Source of the DNA: Paenibacillus kobensis NBRC 15729
GTDB lineage: Bacteria > Bacillota > Bacilli > Paenibacillales > Paenibacillaceae
Reading direction: 5' to 3'
NCBI RefSeq assembly: GCF_004000825.1
Contig: NZ_BILZ01000035.1
Span: 1-61,684, forward strand
DNA length: 61,684 nucleotides
The notes beneath the pieces are model-generated. The model ran no database searches and was not told the DNA's origin. It saw nothing but the letters and a program-made list of their open reading frames with translations. Each line of letters begins with the position of its first letter. Within the stretch, counting starts at the first letter, position 1. The translations under genes were made by a program, and so were the position numbers. Positions 1 to 8,036 of the stretch are shown here, piece after piece.

Positions 1-82
1 TGGCGGTGCGTTTGGCGGTGCGTTTGGCGGTGCGTTTGGCGGTGCGTTTGGCGGTGCGTTTGGCGGTGCGTTTGGCGGTGCG
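1..82. repeat. 12-bp tandem repeat (about 6.8 copies) at window edge
   Basis: Six perfect copies and one partial copy of the 12-bp unit TGGCGGTGCGTT run from base 1. Because 12 is a multiple of three, every frame reads as a four-residue repeat. The minus strand gives an (Arg-Thr-Ala-Lys)n frame that stays open from about base 250 to the window edge, but I see no ATG, GTG or TTG start in it. It could be a minisatellite or the low-complexity part of a gene cut by the window edge; the sequence does not decide. Confidence 0.9.
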
Positions 83-269
83 ATTACCGGGTTGGCGTGG
101 GCGGTACCGGGCTGCGGTTTGTGTGCGGGTGAGACGGTTGAGGCTACTCGAGGAGGTCAGGTTGGTGCTTGACAGCAGAGAATGGTTGGCGGGTTTAGCA
201 CACTCTCGAATTGATGAGCATAGGTAGCGAATCGAATGAATGAGGCGGAGAAAGCGAGGACGATTCTGG

Positions 270-452
270 TAACGAACCGTATGAGCGCTATTGGGCGGGA
301 ATTACCTGATTTGACTGTGTAACGAATCGTAGAAGCGCTATTGCGGGCAAACCATGGGAAAATGAACGAAATATCGCGAAATAACGCTTCTACAGTTCGT
401 TAGAATTCAGAATAGGGCTTTTCTAGCAAAATAGCGCCGATACGATTCGTTA
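270..452. repeat. Four-copy palindromic repeat element (tetrad 1)
   Basis: Four copies of a 23-bp motif beginning TAACGAATCGTA and ending GCGCTATT start at 270, 320, 380 and 430. The first two read forward and the last two are inverted. Copy 1 matches the reverse complement of copy 4 at 20 of 23 positions, and copy 2 matches that of copy 3 at 20 of 23, so the whole 183 bp is a nested imperfect palindrome. The rest of the gap from 83 to 556 holds no gene I can support. Confidence 0.8.
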
Positions 453-556
453 GAGCGTTTCGTCAAGCAGCCACAGATCAGCGGCGGGAAACGGTGAGCA
501 ACCGCGCATATCCAGCAGCAGCTGCGGCCAACTCACCTGTCTACTTACTTCTACCC

Positions 557-958
557 CTACTTCTTCTTCTGTTTCTTCGCTTCGGCTTTCGCCTCCGCTT
601 CTTCCCGGTCCGCTTCGACGCGGAAGCGGACGATACTGCGGATCAAATCATAGGGCAGCGGTTCCCCGATCGGGAATTGTACGGCGCCCTTCGACCCCTT
701 GTACGCAGACAACTCCGCTTGAAAAGCCGCAATGCCGCTGGAGGTCGGATAGAATCCGATATGCTTCTTGTACGCCGCAAAATAAACCAAATTGCTGTGC
801 AGCGCGAACGCCGGCATCTGGTAGCTGATCTTCTCCTTCGCACCTGGCGCGGACTCATGGATCACCCGCCGCAGCGTCTGCAGCGTCTCCTGTACCTCCG
901 GCGGAAACAATGCGATATATTCGTCAATGTTGGCGAAAGCCTGTTTTTGCCCGTCCAT
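557..958 (-). CDS. DUF1801 / YdhG-like protein
   Basis: A 133-residue cytosolic protein of the DUF1801 (YdhG-like) family, whose fold resembles bacterial frataxin/YjbR-type proteins. The family's molecular role is not settled. Visible hallmarks are an N-terminal helix with the pattern I-x-x-FPPEVQ-x-x-L, then KISYQMPAF, then an aromatic-rich stretch ending in HIGFYPTSSGI, and GAVQFPIGEPLP near the C-terminal third, all in family order. The C-terminus is a low-complexity tail of Lys, Ala and Glu ending in consecutive lysines, which is longer than the core needs. It stands alone on the minus strand, and the terminator of the next gene lies upstream of it. Family assignment is confident; function is not. 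Confidence 0.85.
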   Translation of the reverse strand: MDGQKQAFANIDEYIALFPPEVQETLQTLRRVIHESAPGAKEKISYQMPAFALHSNLVYFAAYKKHIGFYPTSSGIAAFQAELSAYKGSKGAVQFPIGEPLPYDLIRSIVRFRVEADREEAEAKAEAKKQKKK

Positions 959-1064
959 CGCTCGATCGCTTCCCTTCGCAAACAGCTTTTAATATGTTCA
1001 CTATATCAGCTTTCATTCGATCATAAAAACCGGTCCGCATGCTGCTGCGCATCCGCCGCGACTT

Positions 1065-1093
1065 AAAAGCGCCGGCACTTCCCGTGCCGGCGC
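1065..1093 (-). terminator. Intrinsic terminator of the diguanylate cyclase gene
   Basis: On the minus strand, GCGCCGGCAC and GTGCCGGCGC form a perfect 10-bp stem with a 5-base loop, followed by TTTT. It lies 34 bp past the stop of the minus-strand gene ending at 1127. Confidence 0.85.
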
Positions 1094-1126
1094 CTTAACG
1101 TCTTACGTTTCTCTACGAGGCAAAGT

Positions 1127-3013
1127 CTACACTCCAACCCGGTACCTGTTGCGTCCGCTATTCTTCGCCTCGTACAGCACTTGATCCGCCGCTTCGATCA
1201 TCGCCGTGATCGATGGCGGCTGCTTGTAGTTGCTGCCATCCGCATCATACGACATTACGCCGCAGCTGATGGTAACCACCGGCGCGGCAGCAGAAGCTTC
1301 ATGCGGGATGCCGAGAGCACGGACGCGGCCGACTAGCTCATCCGCGAGCTCCGCCGCTTCGGTCGAGCCGAGCGGTACGAGAAGGGCGAATTCTTCGCCG
1401 CCGTATCTCGCAGCCAGACCGCCGTGCGCTTTGGCCCCCTCCTGCAGCACCTCCGCGACCTGCTTCAAGCAATCGTCCCCATGGAGATGGCCGTACGTGT
1501 CGTTATATTTTTTGAAATAATCGATATCGACCAGCAGCAGCGACAGCGGGCTCTGCTCCTGTACCGCTTTGTCCAGCATCGACTTCGAGATGTCGTTGAA
1601 GAACCGCCGGTTCGCAATGCCCGTCAATCCGTCGCGCAGCGATTGAATGCTGAGCAGCTCGTTGATCGACTCCAGCTCTTGCGTCCGCTCCTTCACCTTC
1701 TGCTCCAGTGAGTAGTTCAATTGCTTCAGCTCATGCGCGAGATCCTCGCTCTGGGCGAACGACTTCGAGAACTGATTCGCCAGGATGAACGATTGCGCCA
1801 CAATGAACGCGAACAAGCCGAACGTCACGTAGTTGCCGGTCTGCAGAAGGCCCCGGTAGTACAGAATATCGTTGAATATCGACGCTGCAAGCAGCAACGC
1901 TCCGATCGCGGTCAGCACCGAGCCTTCTCTCTTCCGCGCAATGGCTAGCCCGAAGACGTACATGCCATAGCTGATCGTGAGCGCGATCACGATCTGGAAA
2001 TACGTCAGCAGATGCGTAAAAATCGTCGGCGGCGTCAGCACGATAATCGCGCTGTACACGGCGCTCACGGATACAATCGCCCGGCAGACGGCGACAGACA
2101 TGTCGCATGGATAGATTTTGCGCACGAATAACGTCATCGCCGCCAGACTTACGCTGAGACAGAGATACTCTGTCTTCACGGCCAGAACCCAATGGAGCGA
2201 CGGAATAAACGTATAGATGGCGGTCTCCCCGACCACCAGGCTGCGCAGCGCAATGACGAAGCAATAGAGGCCAAAGTAGAGAGGCGCCCTTCGGTTCCTT
2301 CGCATAGCGAACAGGCCGAAATGATAGACCGCCATAATGAACAGAGCGCCTGACACGAACAGCTCCAGCGAAAGCCTCGTTTGCCTTTTATGCATCACCG
2401 TGTCTGGATCGCCCAGCCGGATGCTCTTCGTAATGCCGCTGCGCGGATGCATGAAGTTCGACATCTGCATCACAATATCGATGGACGATTCATCGGATTG
2501 GAACACCACAACGCGTCGCTCTGAATGACCGGACGAATGGCCGGCAGCCGTGCCAAGCGTACCGCTTGAAACCAGCAACTTGCCGTTCACCCACAGTTTG
2601 TAGGCCGATGGCAGAGGAGGCATGTCGAGCGCCCACACTTTGCCCGGCTCCGTATGTTCAATATGCAGCGTATAAGTCGCATACCCGTTCGTGCTTGGCC
2701 TTCCGCCTGGTAGCTTGGACTTATTCCACGCTGCCGGCACCTCCGCGAAGCCGTCCGGGGCAGCCTTGCCCATCTCCTCCGGGCTGAGAAGACGCTTCCA
2801 ATAGAACGCCCACTGCCCGTCCAGCGTCACGCTGTCGCTAGATTGCTGCGGTAACTCGAGCAGTCCCCTCACAGCCCGATCCGCACTGGCCGCATTCGCA
2901 GCCGATGCCATAACCCCTAATATAATCGTCACTCCAATCACCATAACCATCAGCAATCGGAGGTGTATACTCCATGCATGTGCTCTAGCTGCCACCCGCA
3001 CCGTTGTCGTCAT
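1127..3013 (-). CDS. Membrane diguanylate cyclase, 7TMR-DISM type with GGDEF domain
   Basis: Makes the second messenger cyclic di-GMP from two GTP, coupled to an extracellular sensor. The ATG at 3013 is chosen over an upstream TTG because AAGGAA sits 7-8 bases before it. Order of parts (628 residues): a signal or anchor helix (about 20-45), an extracytoplasmic beta-rich domain (about 50-200), seven predicted membrane helices (about 205-420), a short coiled coil, and a C-terminal GGDEF domain (about 455-620). The active-site loop reads RYGGEEF, and DGLTGIANRRFF marks the start of the domain. The usual RxxD inhibitory site just before GGEEF is absent (the sequence there is HGGLAARYGGEEF), so product inhibition through that site is unlikely. 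The ligand is unknown. Monocistronic, with its own terminator. Confidence 0.93.
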   Translation of the reverse strand: MTTTVRVAARAHAWSIHLRLLMVMVIGVTIILGVMASAANAASADRAVRGLLELPQQSSDSVTLDGQWAFYWKRLLSPEEMGKAAPDGFAEVPAAWNKSKLPGGRPSTNGYATYTLHIEHTEPGKVWALDMPPLPSAYKLWVNGKLLVSSGTLGTAAGHSSGHSERRVVVFQSDESSIDIVMQMSNFMHPRSGITKSIRLGDPDTVMHKRQTRLSLELFVSGALFIMAVYHFGLFAMRRNRRAPLYFGLYCFVIALRSLVVGETAIYTFIPSLHWVLAVKTEYLCLSVSLAAMTLFVRKIYPCDMSVAVCRAIVSVSAVYSAIIVLTPPTIFTHLLTYFQIVIALTISYGMYVFGLAIARKREGSVLTAIGALLLAASIFNDILYYRGLLQTGNYVTFGLFAFIVAQSFILANQFSKSFAQSEDLAHELKQLNYSLEQKVKERTQELESINELLSIQSLRDGLTGIANRRFFNDISKSMLDKAVQEQSPLSLLLVDIDYFKKYNDTYGHLHGDDCLKQVAEVLQEGAKAHGGLAARYGGEEFALLVPLGSTEAAELADELVGRVRALGIPHEASAAAPVVTISCGVMSYDADGSNYKQPPSITAMIEAADQVLYEAKNSGRNRYRVGV

Positions 3014-3151
3014 CTGCACATTCCTTTGCAAGTTGTTTCATTCCTACTTATAGATATCGGAAGGCGGAGCTGTTTTTGTACTTAGTCTAGCGAGAAAATA
3101 GTGGAATGACCGGGGCCCGCCCCGCCGCCATACGTAATCCGTTGCGCCTCA

Positions 3152-3910
3152 TCAGGCTGCTCGCTCTATTCGCAACCCGAGCAGCGCTTGTACGATCAGA
3201 TTTACGGTATCCTGACAGTGCCGTACGTTAACATACTCCGCTTCTGTATGCTCATGCTGGTATCCCGCGGACAAATTGACCGATGGAATGCCGTACCCCG
3301 CGAACGTAACCGCATCGCTGAGCCCGCCTTGCACCGTCTGCCAATCGGACATCCCGCATAAAGCGCCCGCCGTCTCAAAATAGTGCCCCGTCACCGGATC
3401 ACAGAAGCTCATCCCGCTGTTGCGCACGACGATATCCCGGCTCCCCCTGCGGTCGATTACGATGCACAACTCGACGTCCGTCAACCATGAAAGGTCGATC
3501 CGATTCGAACCGATCCGCCCAATCTCCTCTTCGCGGGTGAAAGCAAGCTTGATCCGGCCTTGGAACGATGCGTCTCCCGCAAGCTTGCGAAGCACGTCCA
3601 GAATGATCGCGATGCCTGCGCGGTCGTCCGCCCCAAGCGGGCCGCTGCTGCTCGACCAGATGCCGCCTTGTCTAATGATGGCGCGCTCTGGGTCCACCCA
3701 GACCGTATCCATATGGGCGCAGAGCAGAATGGCTGGTCCCGTGCCGGAACCGAATTGGGCTTCCGCCACAACGTTGCCGTAATCGTCCTGGTCCACGCGG
3801 TCGACAACCCTCTTCAATCGTCGGATCAAATAATCGGCTACCGGACGTTCCATCCCGCTCGGCGCCGTAATCGACAGCAGCTCGTACAGATCCCGTTCCA
3901 GCCTATTCAT
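3152..3910 (-). CDS. M20/M42-type metallopeptidase
   Basis: A co-catalytic zinc aminopeptidase or dipeptidase-like enzyme, probably cytosolic since no signal peptide is visible. The metal and catalytic pattern is present in order: LLCAHMDTV (His and Asp), GADDRAG (bridging Asp), REEEIG (general base and metal Glu), VIDRRGSRD (Asp), and YQHEHTEAEYV (C-terminal His). At 252 residues it is short for the families with an inserted lid or dimerisation domain (usually 340-400), so the lid appears reduced. I prefer the ATG at 3910, because GAGGAG lies about 10 bases before it, over an ATG six codons upstream that lacks a ribosome site. Substrate cannot be told from sequence. It stands between the cyclase and the McrBC-like region and probably belongs to neither. 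Confidence 0.85.
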   Translation of the reverse strand: MNRLERDLYELLSITAPSGMERPVADYLIRRLKRVVDRVDQDDYGNVVAEAQFGSGTGPAILLCAHMDTVWVDPERAIIRQGGIWSSSSGPLGADDRAGIAIILDVLRKLAGDASFQGRIKLAFTREEEIGRIGSNRIDLSWLTDVELCIVIDRRGSRDIVVRNSGMSFCDPVTGHYFETAGALCGMSDWQTVQGGLSDAVTFAGYGIPSVNLSAGYQHEHTEAEYVNVRHCQDTVNLIVQALLGLRIERAA

Positions 3911-4032
3911 CGAGCCCGCGCTCCTCATTCGTTATTGTACAGCTATCCCACCGTACACTCTAGCAACTTTTGAATATCTCTAGTATCTTTGTTCCCATTT
4001 CTGCTAGAACCATTCACCTTGCCGCCGTTCAT

Positions 4033-4082
4033 AAAAAAACCGAGTAGTCCCCGGCCTCATAAAAGGTCAGGTTCCGCTCGGT
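4033..4082 (-). terminator. Probable terminator of the first McrBC-like operon
   Basis: On the minus strand ACCGAG pairs with CTCGGT across a structured 32-base loop and is followed by a run of T. It sits about 50 bp beyond the stop at 4134. Confidence 0.55.
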
Positions 4083-4133
4083 ATACGTTCATTATCGACC
4101 GCTGCCACGACAGCGTGATTCGTTGCAATTTTA

Positions 4134-5648
4134 TCATCGTTGTAAGAGAGACGACTTCGTATGATCTAGGATCTCTGCTATTTTACTCGCTAGCTCCGGA
4201 TTAGCCGCCTCCGGCTTCAAATCGTACGCGCCCATCCGATACTGCTGACGGTATTCGTCTCCGAACAGGTGCGCATTCTCTTGACCGGGCGCCGGCGTAA
4301 TGATGTACACTTCATCCACGACTTTGCCGCCGTCCGCCTTGCTGATAATGCCGTCCCGGTACTTGTGCATCTCGCCGAGCGCCATCGGAAGGTTGTGGTC
4401 CAACCGGTATTTGGGATCGAAAATATACAACTTGCCGCCCGCCTCGAGCACAATGTCCGGTATCATGCCGTGGGTATAGGTGACGTAGTCCTGAGTGGCC
4501 TTCGTAAAAGTCCGCTGATAAGCCAGCGTCGCGCCGCCCGCCAATCGAATCCGGCTTTCCTTCTTCTCGGACAATTTCAACACGAGTCCGTCCTGCTCCA
4601 GCGTGAACAGATCCGACGTATCGAGAACAACGCCGTGTTCCCTCACCATTCGGACCAGCTTCATGAACACCCAGATCTCATACAGGTGGTACGTGTCTTT
4701 CAACGGAATCGAGTTCTTCATACCAATGGCGTACTCGTTGAACTGATACAGCTGATGGAACCAGGAATACCAGTTGCGGTACACCGGATGTTTGCGAAAA
4801 GCTTGCGACACGATCACCGGGCCGTCGTGCGGCTTCATTCCGCGAAGAAAAGCAGCCCGCAGCCAATAGTTGATCCGGTCATAGTAGAAGCCAGCTTTCG
4901 ATCGAATGGACTCTATCGGTACCGAGCGATATTGGCGCAGCAGATGCTGCAGCTCATGCAGCTGCCGAAGCACCACTTGATTCTCATACACCTGGAAGCT
5001 GTCTTCCCGCACGCTGGTCCAGATCATCTCTGGAACGGGCATGTCCGCACTCATCCCGCTTCCTGGATGCTGCTGCGACCAAGCAAGCAACTGCGGGGTT
5101 ACATGCTTAACCTTATCCCTGCGAACCCATTGCTCCGATGACCGCAGCCTGCGAAGCGGCTCCGCTTGAATATCCCGAAAGCAGTGCTGCAGCCGGTAAA
5201 AGCTCCGGTCTATATAATCCCACTGCGCCAGCGAAGCGCTCCGGGAAAACCCGCTGCTATCGAATTGCAGAAAAGCTCCGGCATGTTGAAAGCAAGCTGC
5301 GGCCTCAGCCAAAATATCAGCGATCATATGCTCATAATCCGCTTCCGTCAGCTTCCGCTTATCCGGGTACAAATACGCCGGTACAGTGATCCGTTCTTCC
5401 TGTTCGATTGTGAAAATGACCTTACCCGACTGGAAAGGCGTCATCCACTCGCCTTCCCAGCCGTATTCGGTATGAACCATTGGCAACGGCATCGCATTCA
5501 TCAGCAGCTTGAACGGCACATCCGACGGCAGGCTTATTCGCCAACGGTAAGTCTTCGCCTCTTCGAAGCGCATCGACTCAAGCGTCGTCCACTCTCGCGT
5601 GTCCGGACACAGAAACTCCAGCTTATCTCCAGAACTGGGTAGCGCCAT
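4134..5648 (-). CDS. McrC-like DUF2357/PD-(D/E)XK nuclease subunit (pair 1)
   Basis: Likely the DNA-cutting partner of the McrB-like ATPase encoded just upstream, forming a modification-dependent (type IV-like) restriction complex. The 504-residue protein has a DUF2357-type N-terminal region (about 1-250, including PLPMVHTEYGWEGEW) and a PD-(D/E)XK nuclease core near the C-terminus: GMIPDIVLE then YIFDPKYR supply the acidic residues and the lysine, followed by GEMHKYRDGI, typical of the PDDEXK_7 family. LlaJI-type R2 and McrC proteins are the nearest known role models. The gene overlaps the end of the ATPase gene by 26 bp, which fits translational coupling and equal dosage; AAAGGAG precedes the ATG by about 11 bases. 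The target modification cannot be inferred. Confidence 0.85.
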   Translation of the reverse strand: MALPSSGDKLEFLCPDTREWTTLESMRFEEAKTYRWRISLPSDVPFKLLMNAMPLPMVHTEYGWEGEWMTPFQSGKVIFTIEQEERITVPAYLYPDKRKLTEADYEHMIADILAEAAACFQHAGAFLQFDSSGFSRSASLAQWDYIDRSFYRLQHCFRDIQAEPLRRLRSSEQWVRRDKVKHVTPQLLAWSQQHPGSGMSADMPVPEMIWTSVREDSFQVYENQVVLRQLHELQHLLRQYRSVPIESIRSKAGFYYDRINYWLRAAFLRGMKPHDGPVIVSQAFRKHPVYRNWYSWFHQLYQFNEYAIGMKNSIPLKDTYHLYEIWVFMKLVRMVREHGVVLDTSDLFTLEQDGLVLKLSEKKESRIRLAGGATLAYQRTFTKATQDYVTYTHGMIPDIVLEAGGKLYIFDPKYRLDHNLPMALGEMHKYRDGIISKADGGKVVDEVYIITPAPGQENAHLFGDEYRQQYRMGAYDLKPEAANPELASKIAEILDHTKSSLLQR

Positions 5649-7869
5649 ACCGGTCCAGTTCTCCTTTCATACGCAGCAAGTGGCGGAGCGACTGTGAACC
5701 GCTGCCGAACTGCTTGCCCGTCCAATCGATAAGGTCCGCCAGCAACGGATCGATTCGTTCATCGCCGCGGATCTTCGGCAATACTTTCTCCGCGATCACG
5801 CGGTCCGCCGCATCCTGCTTACCCATCCGAATATCCGCGTCCAGCTCGGCATTCGCATAGAGCTTGCGGAGCATTTCATTCATCGTCCGATAACCGAAGT
5901 GCAGATCGTAGCCGCTTAATTTGCCATGCAGCTCCTCAAGCCATTTCCATTCCTCATGGAGGACGGCGTATTTGGACTCCAGCTTCGACCAATAGCGTTC
6001 CAAATCCACATCCGACAACGTCATCACGAAAGCTCGGTCCAACACCTTATCCGAGATGCTGTGCGTCGTCTCGTCGACGTTGATCGTGCCGATCACGTAC
6101 AGGTTATTCGGAATGTGCAGCTCCTGCGGCACATCGGTAATCTGCTCTTCCGTATGCAGCCGGATCGGCTGTCTCGATTCAATCGCGCTCAGGTAATCGC
6201 TTAGATAGTATTCGACGCGGGCCAGATTCATCTCATCCAGCACCACGAACATCGGCTTGCCTTCTTGAATCGCTTGCAGAACGGCATTGAGGAACGGCGT
6301 TCGTACATACCGCTTCTCTAACGCGCTGTAATAGCCGAAGAGAGAAGTCGAATCGGTCCAATCCGGACGAACGGGAATGACTTTCAGATACGGATTGGCC
6401 GAATCATGTGTTTTGCCGTACACCGCGTTCGCGTAGAGCAGGCACAGCCTTGTTTTGCCCGTACCGGAAATGCCGTTCAGAATGACAAAATGCTTGTCCT
6501 CCAAGCTGACCAGATTAAGATGAAAATCACGGATGATCGCGTCCGAGTAGGCGAACGGGCTGCCATGAACGTTAGACAAGATCGTCGTCAGATTAAAATC
6601 ATGCTCGAAAGCATCCGGTGTATCGTCCTCGTCATCCGGCTCCGAACCCGGGTCTAGGTTGATCGCTTCCTTCGGAAAAATAAAATCCCCCAAACAATCC
6701 GTGAAGATCGCGGCTGCGATAATGAGCCTTTTCTTGATCTGCACGATCGGCTCTACGAATTGCTTCACATCATTGTCCCATGTGCCGACAAGGAACGTAT
6801 TGCCGTCCACCGGGATGTCATGATCAGCCAGTTCCTTCATCGCTCGGAGCTGATACTGTTTGTTCTGCTCAGAGGATTGCTCCGTACCCCGCGTCTTGAA
6901 GCTCTTCGTAATGCGCCATTCCACTTGCCCCGTTCCCTCTAGCAATCTTAGCTTGTAGAAGAGAACGCCATTGCCATTCGTGAATCGCAGGCCAATTACT
7001 GGTGTGCGATGATACTGATCGATTCTTCCGTGTACCAGCAATTGCCCTTTATCGTAAAGTCCGAACTCCTGCTTACGTTGTTCGTTGGCTTTTACTACCG
7101 TTGCCTGATCGAACCTCACATCATATTGCTTGCCGTACAACGTGAGCGGGAATTCATCGGTATGGGCATTAAACTGCGACAATATGGCCAAAGAATGCGA
7201 CTCGCTGGCCGCTTCATTGCGTCTAAACTCGCGAATCGGCGCGAGCTTCGTCCACATGTCCCCGATTAATTCCACAAGCTGACCCGTTGACGGAATTTGA
7301 TCGAAATCGATCTGTGTGCCGAACAAGACCCACGGCTTGAGGTTTGCTTTGATACATCTTTCCAGGACTGTAATCAACTCATCCCGGTTAATCTTAATGT
7401 CTTCCTTGTCGCTTACAAAAATATCTACGTCTTGCGGCAACGCTTCGAGTGCCTGCGTCAATCGCTTCTGATTCCCCTTTGTCCCAAGCACCTCCAAGAA
7501 GGGGTAGAAATCGCTCGCTTGAACGATCTTCAGCTTGCGGTCCTGAGCGTTCAACATCAGCGTTAATACCGAGTATTTGGTTTGGAACAAACTCTTATCT
7601 ACTAATTCAATGAATGCTTTGTTGCCGATTTTGGAATTCACGAGCTTATGCGCAGTGTTCGGATTCCGGGAGTCGCTCATCGTCTGTCGCAGTGTTGATT
7701 CGTATGTATGAACGAAATAATCTAGAAGGTCAGGTGCTTCGCCGGCGAACCGGGCTTTGAACTCTTCCATAAGCTGGCGGAGCACCGGCTGGACCTCATC
7801 CAGCACACGCTGGCACCGCAGCTCCGTCTCCGGAATGGATAGCGCTTCTTCAATTTGGTGGATGTTCAT
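5623..7869 (-). CDS. McrB-like AAA+ NTPase subunit (pair 1)
   Basis: Motor and recognition subunit of an McrBC-like restriction complex. The C-terminal half is an AAA+ (dynein-related, AAA_5) module: Walker A GISGTGKTR at about residues 465-473, Walker B VVLDEMNLARVEYY about 70 residues later, and a sensor segment with IGTINVDETTHSISDKVLDRAF. The MNxAR-V-x-YY and NxDETTH signatures are those of McrB. The N-terminal 400 residues are not a DUF3578 domain and I do not recognise them; they contain an acidic linker (about 410-420) and probably the DNA-recognition part. 748 residues. GGAGG lies 5 bases before the ATG. It overlaps its nuclease partner and has its own promoter region after the terminator at 8002-8029. 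Confidence 0.87.
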   Translation of the reverse strand: MNIHQIEEALSIPETELRCQRVLDEVQPVLRQLMEEFKARFAGEAPDLLDYFVHTYESTLRQTMSDSRNPNTAHKLVNSKIGNKAFIELVDKSLFQTKYSVLTLMLNAQDRKLKIVQASDFYPFLEVLGTKGNQKRLTQALEALPQDVDIFVSDKEDIKINRDELITVLERCIKANLKPWVLFGTQIDFDQIPSTGQLVELIGDMWTKLAPIREFRRNEAASESHSLAILSQFNAHTDEFPLTLYGKQYDVRFDQATVVKANEQRKQEFGLYDKGQLLVHGRIDQYHRTPVIGLRFTNGNGVLFYKLRLLEGTGQVEWRITKSFKTRGTEQSSEQNKQYQLRAMKELADHDIPVDGNTFLVGTWDNDVKQFVEPIVQIKKRLIIAAAIFTDCLGDFIFPKEAINLDPGSEPDDEDDTPDAFEHDFNLTTILSNVHGSPFAYSDAIIRDFHLNLVSLEDKHFVILNGISGTGKTRLCLLYANAVYGKTHDSANPYLKVIPVRPDWTDSTSLFGYYSALEKRYVRTPFLNAVLQAIQEGKPMFVVLDEMNLARVEYYLSDYLSAIESRQPIRLHTEEQITDVPQELHIPNNLYVIGTINVDETTHSISDKVLDRAFVMTLSDVDLERYWSKLESKYAVLHEEWKWLEELHGKLSGYDLHFGYRTMNEMLRKLYANAELDADIRMGKQDAADRVIAEKVLPKIRGDERIDPLLADLIDWTGKQFGSGSQSLRHLLRMKGELDRYGATQFWR

Positions 7870-8001
7870 GTTAGCCTCCGATGGTGTGGGGGTGGAGAGA
7901 CAGTATTTAAATAAAAAAGCGAGACTATTGGACTATTCTTTCAATATACAGTTGCCCTCTGGAATATTCCATAGGTTCTATCGTTTTATAGGTGTCGGAA
8001 T

Positions 8002-8029
8002 AAAAAAAAGCCCTCGCTGTGGGCGAGGG
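8002..8029 (-). terminator. Intrinsic terminator of the PD-(D/E)XK gene
   Basis: Minus strand: CCCTCGC and GCGAGGG form the stem with a short loop, followed by eight T. It begins 8 bp after the stop at 8037 and separates this gene from the first McrBC-like pair. Confidence 0.88.
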
Positions 8030-8036
8030 ACACTAA

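Noticed and set aside
6-227. 73-residue plus-strand frame over the 12-bp repeat
   Set aside because: It is only the repeat translated (Arg-Leu-Ala-Val) with no start site.
270-452. CRISPR array
   Set aside because: Only four repeats, half of them inverted, unequal spacing of 50-60 bp, and no cas genes; the palindromic arrangement explains it better.
494-1066. 190-residue plus-strand open frame
   Set aside because: It is antisense to the DUF1801 gene, rich in Leu and Arg as expected of a shadow frame, and has no ribosome site.
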